From contig NZ_JARACP010000001.1 in the NCBI RefSeq assembly GCF_028765545.1, positions 124,001 through 188,000 on the forward strand: DNA of 64,000 nucleotides, given 5' to 3'. Positions within the stretch are counted from its first letter, which is position 1. The number at the start of each line of letters is the position of its first letter. The notes beneath the pieces were generated by a model. It saw only the letters and a list, made by a program, of their open reading frames with translations. It was not told where the DNA came from and searched no databases. Below are positions 59,696 to 64,000 of the stretch, one piece after another. A program made the position numbers and the translations under genes. The DNA comes from Aliivibrio sp. S4MY1. Its GTDB lineage: Bacteria > Pseudomonadota > Gammaproteobacteria > Enterobacterales > Vibrionaceae.

Positions 59696-60715
59696 ATGAC
59701 ACGTATTACGCTTGCTGAATTGGCAGAAAAACTTGGTGCAACAGTTCATGGAAATGGAGATGTTGTTGTTCACTCTATCGCTTCAATGAGTAAAGCTTCT
59801 GAAGGGGATATTACATTTCTTTCAGATGCTAAATACCGCAAGCACTTAGCAGAATGCAAAGCATCTGCGGTGATAGTAAAAGAAGCCGATATTGCATTTT
59901 GCCAATCAAACGCATTAATAATGAAGGACCCGTACCTAGGGTTTGCATTAGCGGCGCAAGCGTTAGATACAACACCTGCACCAGCAACAAACATTGCCGC
60001 ATCAGCTTACATCGCTGATGATGCCATTATTGGTGAAGGCGTTGCTATTGGACATAATGCAGTGATTGAATCAAAAGCAGTGATTGCTGATGGTGCAATT
60101 ATCGGTGCGGGTTGCTTTATTGGACAAGAAGCTAAAATTGGTAAAAATACGAAATTATGGGCAAATGTCTCTATTTACCACCGTGTTGAACTTGGTGAAT
60201 CGTGTCTTGTGCAATCAGGAACCGTGATTGGTTCAGATGGTTTTGGTTATGCGAATGACCGCGGTACTTGGGTTAAAATCCCACAGTTAGGAACAGTGAT
60301 CATTGGCGACAATGTTGAAATTGGAGCTAACACAGCGATTGACCGTGGTGCGATTGATAATACGGTAATAGAAAGCAATGTAATCATTGATAACCAAATT
60401 CAAATTGCCCATAACGTACAAATCGGATCTGGTTCAGCAATGGCTGGTGGTACTATAGTTGCTGGCAGTACTAAAATTGGTAAGCACTGTATTATTGGCG
60501 GTGGCTCTGTAATTAATGGTCATATCGAAATTACTGATGGTGTTACTATCACCGGTATGGGTATGGTGATGAGAGGCATTGATGAAAAAGGCATGTATTC
60601 ATCAGGCATTCCACTGCAAACCAATAAAGAATGGCGTAAAACAGCGGCTCGAGTTCATAAAATTGATGAAATGAACAAGCGACTAAAAGCCGTTGAGAAA
60701 AAGCTAGTTGATTAA
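59696..60715 (+). CDS. lpxD: UDP-3-O-(3-hydroxyacyl)glucosamine N-acyltransferase
   Basis: A 339-residue enzyme, third step of lipid A synthesis. An N-terminal uridine-binding domain ([13 protein letters not shown]) is followed by a left-handed beta-helix of hexapeptide repeats with the catalytic region [14 protein letters not shown]. Starts 8 bp after skp. Confidence 0.98.
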   Translation: MTRITLAELAEKLGATVHGNGDVVVHSIASMSKASEGDITFLSDAKYRKHLAECKASAVIVKEADIAFCQSNALIMKDPYLGFALAAQALDTTPAPATNIAASAYIADDAIIGEGVAIGHNAVIESKAVIADGAIIGAGCFIGQEAKIGKNTKLWANVSIYHRVELGESCLVQSGTVIGSDGFGYANDRGTWVKIPQLGTVIIGDNVEIGANTAIDRGAIDNTVIESNVIIDNQIQIAHNVQIGSGSAMAGGTIVAGSTKIGKHCIIGGGSVINGHIEITDGVTITGMGMVMRGIDEKGMYSSGIPLQTNKEWRKTAARVHKIDEMNKRLKAVEKKLVD

Positions 60716-60748
60716 TATTGGCTTTACTACATTCTAATTAATAAGTAT

Positions 60749-60775
60749 TGGTCTGCATTTTGCAGACCTTTTTCT
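60749..60775 (+). terminator. terminator between lpxD and fabZ
   Basis: GGTCTGCA (60750-60757), loop TTT, TGCAGACC (60761-60768), then TTTTTCT. Confidence 0.8.
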
Positions 60776-60842
60776 ATCTATTATTACTCTATTTGAGCTA
60801 CACTATTGTTCAGATACGATATTGTTTTACAGGAATACTATT

Positions 60843-61295
60843 TTGACTCGTGAAAATAAAACATTAAATATTACTGAAATCCAAGAGTTACTACCTCACC
60901 GTTACCCATTTCTATTGGTTGACCGAGTGACTGATTTCGAAGAAGAGAAATACTTACACGCGATCAAGAATGTGTCTGTGAATGAACCTCAATTTACAGG
61001 TCACTTCCCACAAATGCCTATTTTTCCTGGTGTATTAATTCTTGAAGCGATGGCTCAAGCAACCGGTTTATTGGCGTTTAAATCATTCGGCGCACCTGCT
61101 GAAAATGAACTGTATTACTTTGCAAGTATCGATAAAGCAAAATTCCGTAAGCCAGTAGTACCTGGTGACCAATTAGTTCTTGAAGTTGAATTCATTAAAG
61201 ACCGTCGTGGCATCGCACTATTTAACGGCGTGGCTAAAGTTGACGGTGATGTTGTTTGTTCTGCTGAACTTAAGTGTGCAAGACGAGAGTTTTAA
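60843..61295 (+). CDS. fabZ: 3-hydroxyacyl-[acyl-carrier-protein] dehydratase FabZ
   Basis: A 150-residue hot-dog-fold dehydratase of fatty acid synthesis. I choose TTG 60843 ([29 protein letters not shown]), with AGGA 8 bases upstream; the in-frame TTG at 60822 would precede that site. Catalytic His and Glu lie in [22 protein letters not shown]. It is 2 bp before lpxA, coupling membrane lipid and lipid A supply. Confidence 0.96.
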   Translation: MTRENKTLNITEIQELLPHRYPFLLVDRVTDFEEEKYLHAIKNVSVNEPQFTGHFPQMPIFPGVLILEAMAQATGLLAFKSFGAPAENELYYFASIDKAKFRKPVVPGDQLVLEVEFIKDRRGIALFNGVAKVDGDVVCSAELKCARREF

Positions 61296-61297
61296 TT

Positions 61298-62086
61298 ATG
61301 ATTCATGAAAGCGCTAACATTCATCCATCAGCCGTTATTGAAGGTAATGTAACGATTGAAGCTAATGTATCTATTGGCCCATTTACTTACATTTCAGGCA
61401 ATGTAACGATTGGTGAAGGCACAGAAGTGATGTCTCATGTTGTTATCAAAGGCGATACAACAATAGGCAAAGAAAACCGAATTTTTGCTTTTGCAATTAT
61501 TGGTGAAGAAAGCCAAGATAAAAAATACAGTGGCGAACCAACAACGGTTGTCATTGGTGATCGTAACGTTATCCGTGAAAGTGTTCAAATTCATCGTGGT
61601 ACGGTTCAAGATCGTGGTGTAACAACAATTGGTAGCGATAACCTACTTTGCGTAAATGTTCATATTGCGCATGACTGTATTGTTGGTGACAACATCATCA
61701 TGGGCAACAATGCGACATTAGCTGGTCATGTAACAATTGAAGATTACGCGATTGTTTCTGCGCTATCTCCAGTTCATCAGTTCTGTACTGTTGGTGCTCA
61801 TAGCTTTATTGGCGGTGCTTCTGTTGTTGTTCAAGATGTACCTCCATTTGTTATGGCACAAGGTAACCATTGTAAGCCGTTTGGTATTAATATCGAAGGC
61901 CTAAAGCGTCGTGGTTTTGAGAAGCCAGAAATTCACGCTATTCGCCGAGCTTATAAAGCCCTTTACCGTAATGGTAATACGCTTGAAGAAGCGAAAGTAG
62001 AAATAAACAAAGAAATTGAAGCATTTCCAGTGCTTCAAGGCTTCTTAGATTTGTTTGAGAAATCAACGCGCGGTATTATTCGTTAA
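61298..62086 (+). CDS. lpxA: UDP-N-acetylglucosamine acyltransferase
   Basis: A 262-residue enzyme, first step of lipid A synthesis, from ATG 61298 just after the fabZ stop (the reading from 61274 overlaps fabZ). Hexapeptide-repeat beta-helix with [14 protein letters not shown] (catalytic His) and [20 protein letters not shown]. Same length as E. coli LpxA. Confidence 0.98.
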   Translation: MIHESANIHPSAVIEGNVTIEANVSIGPFTYISGNVTIGEGTEVMSHVVIKGDTTIGKENRIFAFAIIGEESQDKKYSGEPTTVVIGDRNVIRESVQIHRGTVQDRGVTTIGSDNLLCVNVHIAHDCIVGDNIIMGNNATLAGHVTIEDYAIVSALSPVHQFCTVGAHSFIGGASVVVQDVPPFVMAQGNHCKPFGINIEGLKRRGFEKPEIHAIRRAYKALYRNGNTLEEAKVEINKEIEAFPVLQGFLDLFEKSTRGIIR

Positions 62087-62117
62087 TCACGGCGTTTAGA
62101 AAAATATAAGCATATTA

Positions 62118-62146
62118 TAAAGGCCTATCAATGTAGGCCTTTTTTA
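62118..62146 (+). terminator. terminator between lpxA and lpxB
   Basis: AAAGGCCTA (62119-62127), loop of 6, TAGGCCTTT (62134-62142), then TTTATTTT. Confidence 0.85.
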
Positions 62147-62159
62147 TTTTGGAGCAAAA

Positions 62160-63311
62160 ATGACCAAACCATTACGAATCGGTATTGTCGCTGGTGAGCT
62201 TTCAGGTGATACGCTAGGCGAAGGCTTTATTAAGTCAATTAAAGCACAATACCCAGATGCTGAGTTTGTTGGGATCGGCGGACCAAAAATGATAGCTCAA
62301 GGCTGTAATTCTTTATTTGATATGGAAGAGTTAGCCGTAATGGGATTGGTTGAAGTGCTTGGCCGTTTACTTCGTCTATTGAAAGTAAAAGCAGAGTTAG
62401 TGCGCTACTTTACTCAAAATCCACCCGATGTATTTATTGGTATTGATGCCCCTGATTTTAACCTTCGTCTTGAAAAAACGCTAAAAGACAACGGAATTAA
62501 AACAGTTCATTACGTTAGTCCATCGGTATGGGCGTGGCGTCCAAAGCGTATTTTTAAAATTGATGCGGCAACGGACTTAGTGTTGGCTTTTCTGCCATTT
62601 GAAAAAGCATTCTATGATAAATACAATGTGGCTTGTGAATTTATTGGTCATACCCTTGCTGATGCCATTCCAATGCACAATGACAAAATAGCGGCAAGAG
62701 ATCTTCTTGGGCTAGAGCAAGATCGCCAATGGCTTGCAGTTTTGCCGGGGAGCCGAGGTGGTGAAGTCGCATTAATTGCCAAACCATTTATTGAAACCTG
62801 CCAGCGTATTCATAAACAACACCCTAAAATGGGATTTGTTGTGGCAGCGGTAAATGAAAAACGCCGTGAGCAATTTGAGACAATTTGGAAAGAAACAGCG
62901 CCAGAATTAGAATTTACTATTATTCAAGATACCGCTCGTAACGTAATGACTGCAGCTGATGCCGTATTGCTTGCTTCTGGTACGGTTGCTCTTGAATGCA
63001 TGCTCGTTAAACGCCCAATGGTGGTTGGCTATCAAGTAAATAAACTGACTGGTTGGATCGCTCAAAAACTATCGATTACAGAGTTTGTGTCATTACCGAA
63101 TGTACTCGCAGGTAAAGAGTTAGTTCAGGAGTTTATTCAAGAAGAGTGTCACCCTGATTTTCTTTATCCGGCAATGGAAAAAGTATTAAGCGGTGATAAT
63201 CATGAACTGATTGAAAAGTTTACCGAGATGCATCAGTGGATTCAAAAAGATGCGGATAAACAGGCAGCTAATGCTGTTTTACGTTTAATTAATAAAGAAA
63301 TTACAGAATAA
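62160..63311 (+). CDS. lpxB: lipid-A-disaccharide synthase
   Basis: A 383-residue glycosyltransferase that joins two acylated glucosamine units. Motifs [47 protein letters not shown] and [12 protein letters not shown] are characteristic. It is preceded by a terminator and a GGAGC site, so it needs read-through or its own promoter. rnhB begins 4 bp later. Confidence 0.97.
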   Translation: MTKPLRIGIVAGELSGDTLGEGFIKSIKAQYPDAEFVGIGGPKMIAQGCNSLFDMEELAVMGLVEVLGRLLRLLKVKAELVRYFTQNPPDVFIGIDAPDFNLRLEKTLKDNGIKTVHYVSPSVWAWRPKRIFKIDAATDLVLAFLPFEKAFYDKYNVACEFIGHTLADAIPMHNDKIAARDLLGLEQDRQWLAVLPGSRGGEVALIAKPFIETCQRIHKQHPKMGFVVAAVNEKRREQFETIWKETAPELEFTIIQDTARNVMTAADAVLLASGTVALECMLVKRPMVVGYQVNKLTGWIAQKLSITEFVSLPNVLAGKELVQEFIQEECHPDFLYPAMEKVLSGDNHELIEKFTEMHQWIQKDADKQAANAVLRLINKEITE

Positions 63312-63315
63312 CCTC

Positions 63316-63939
63316 ATGACAAAAAAAACAGACTCAAAAGAATTACCACTATTTGAATACCCTGAAGGATACCAGTTATTTGCCGGTGTTGATGAAGTCG
63401 GGCGTGGGCCATTAGTTGGTGCTGTTGTTACTGCGGCTGTAATTTTAGATCCAAATAATCCGATAGAAGGGTTAACAGATTCAAAGAAACTGACAGATAA
63501 AAAACGAGAACTACTGTTTCCTGAAATTCAAGAAAAAGCCTTAGCATGGTCACTAGGCCGTTGTGAGGCACATGAAATTGATGAGTTGAATATTCTGCAA
63601 GCGACAATGGTTGCGATGCAAAGGGCTATTGCTGGGTTGAAGATAACGCCTGATTTTGCCTTAATTGATGGCAATAAAGTCCCTGATTTACCAATGGCAG
63701 GTTTAGCGGTTGTTAAAGGTGATTTACGGGTTCAAGAAATCAGTGCTGCATCTATTATTGCAAAAGTAACTCGTGACAGAGAGATGGAAGAGCTAGATAA
63801 AGAATTCCCTCAATATGGATTTGCCAAGCACAAAGGTTATCCAACTAAAGCACACTTTGCCGCGATTGAAGAGCATGGTGTGATTGCTGAACATCGCCGC
63901 AGCTTTAAACCCGTTAAGCGTGTGTTAGGAATTGAATAA
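63316..63939 (+). CDS. rnhB: ribonuclease HII
   Basis: A 207-residue nuclease that removes ribonucleotides from DNA. The first catalytic acidic pair lies in [23 protein letters not shown], another Asp in [12 protein letters not shown] and a further one in [11 protein letters not shown]. Its stop codon shares its last base with the dnaE start. Confidence 0.98.
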   Translation: MTKKTDSKELPLFEYPEGYQLFAGVDEVGRGPLVGAVVTAAVILDPNNPIEGLTDSKKLTDKKRELLFPEIQEKALAWSLGRCEAHEIDELNILQATMVAMQRAIAGLKITPDFALIDGNKVPDLPMAGLAVVKGDLRVQEISAASIIAKVTRDREMEELDKEFPQYGFAKHKGYPTKAHFAAIEEHGVIAEHRRSFKPVKRVLGIE

Positions 63940-64000
63940 TGTCTGAACCTAAATTCGTACACCTTAGAGTACACAGTGATTTCTCATTAGTGGATGGACT
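63939..64000 (+). CDS. dnaE: DNA polymerase III alpha subunit, N-terminal fragment
   Basis: Only the first 20 codons are in the window, cut by the right edge. [20 protein letters not shown] matches the PHP-domain N-terminus of DnaE (E. coli begins with a near-identical HLRVHSDYSMIDGL stretch). The ATG overlaps the rnhB stop by one base. The rnhB-dnaE order is conserved in gamma-proteobacteria. Confidence 0.93.
   Translation, partial: MSEPKFVHLRVHSDFSLVDG

Overview
This 64 kb window is chromosomal DNA from a gamma-proteobacterium of the Vibrionaceae, most likely the Aliivibrio (Vibrio fischeri) clade. The evidence is the low-GC coding style, the gene order (ssrA-smpB-rat-bamE-recN-nadK-grpE-dnaKJ, phoBR-pst, yajC-secDF, and rpsB-tsf-pyrH-frr-uppS-cdsA-ispC-rseP-bamA-skp-lpxD-fabZ-lpxAB-rnhB-dnaE), and family-typical features such as long PstC and PstA permeases and an OxyR2/Prx2-type pair. 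Species assignment is inference.

Region 1 (1-1680) is the end of a prophage or prophage remnant abutting the 3' end of the tmRNA gene. It holds the C-terminus of a tail tape-measure protein, then a two-gene operon: a 68-aa protein that I recognise as an AcrIF9-type anti-CRISPR, and an Aca2-family helix-turn-helix repressor. A perfect inverted repeat fills the spacer of the operon promoter, and a terminator-like hairpin separates the two genes. This is the most interesting locus in the window.

Region 2 (1681-15311) is core: tmRNA/SmpB trans-translation, ratA/ratB, bamE, recN under a double LexA box, nadK, grpE-dnaK-dnaJ with sigma-32-type promoters, a secreted protein of unknown function, a ferredoxin with the tRNA hydroxylation protein TrhP, and rdgC. 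The dnaK-dnaJ spacer (340 bp) is full of hairpins. A nested inverted-repeat element sits directly behind rdgC.

Region 3 (15450-23944) is the phosphate regulon: phoB-phoR-pstS-like behind one Pho box and pstC-pstA-pstB-phoU behind a second.

Region 4 (24100-31960) is an accessory envelope island. It contains small outer-membrane barrels, a repeat-rich secreted protein, a lipoprotein with internal repeats, a proline-rich YadA-like autotransporter with 138-bp DNA repeats, two paralogous LysR regulators and a possible 25-aa membrane peptide gene.

Region 5 (32046-41379) holds cutC, prx2/oxyR2 (divergent), aceB-aceA (glyoxylate shunt) with a 570-bp leader, a CBS-domain protein, and queA and tgt (queuosine).

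Region 6 (41471-64000) is core: yajC-secD-secF, a DUF3461 gene, glnD, map, rpsB-tsf with an S2-type leader, pyrH, frr, and the large envelope-biogenesis run from uppS to lpxB, then rnhB and the first codons of dnaE. No CRISPR array, tRNA, rRNA, transposase gene or integrase was seen in the window.
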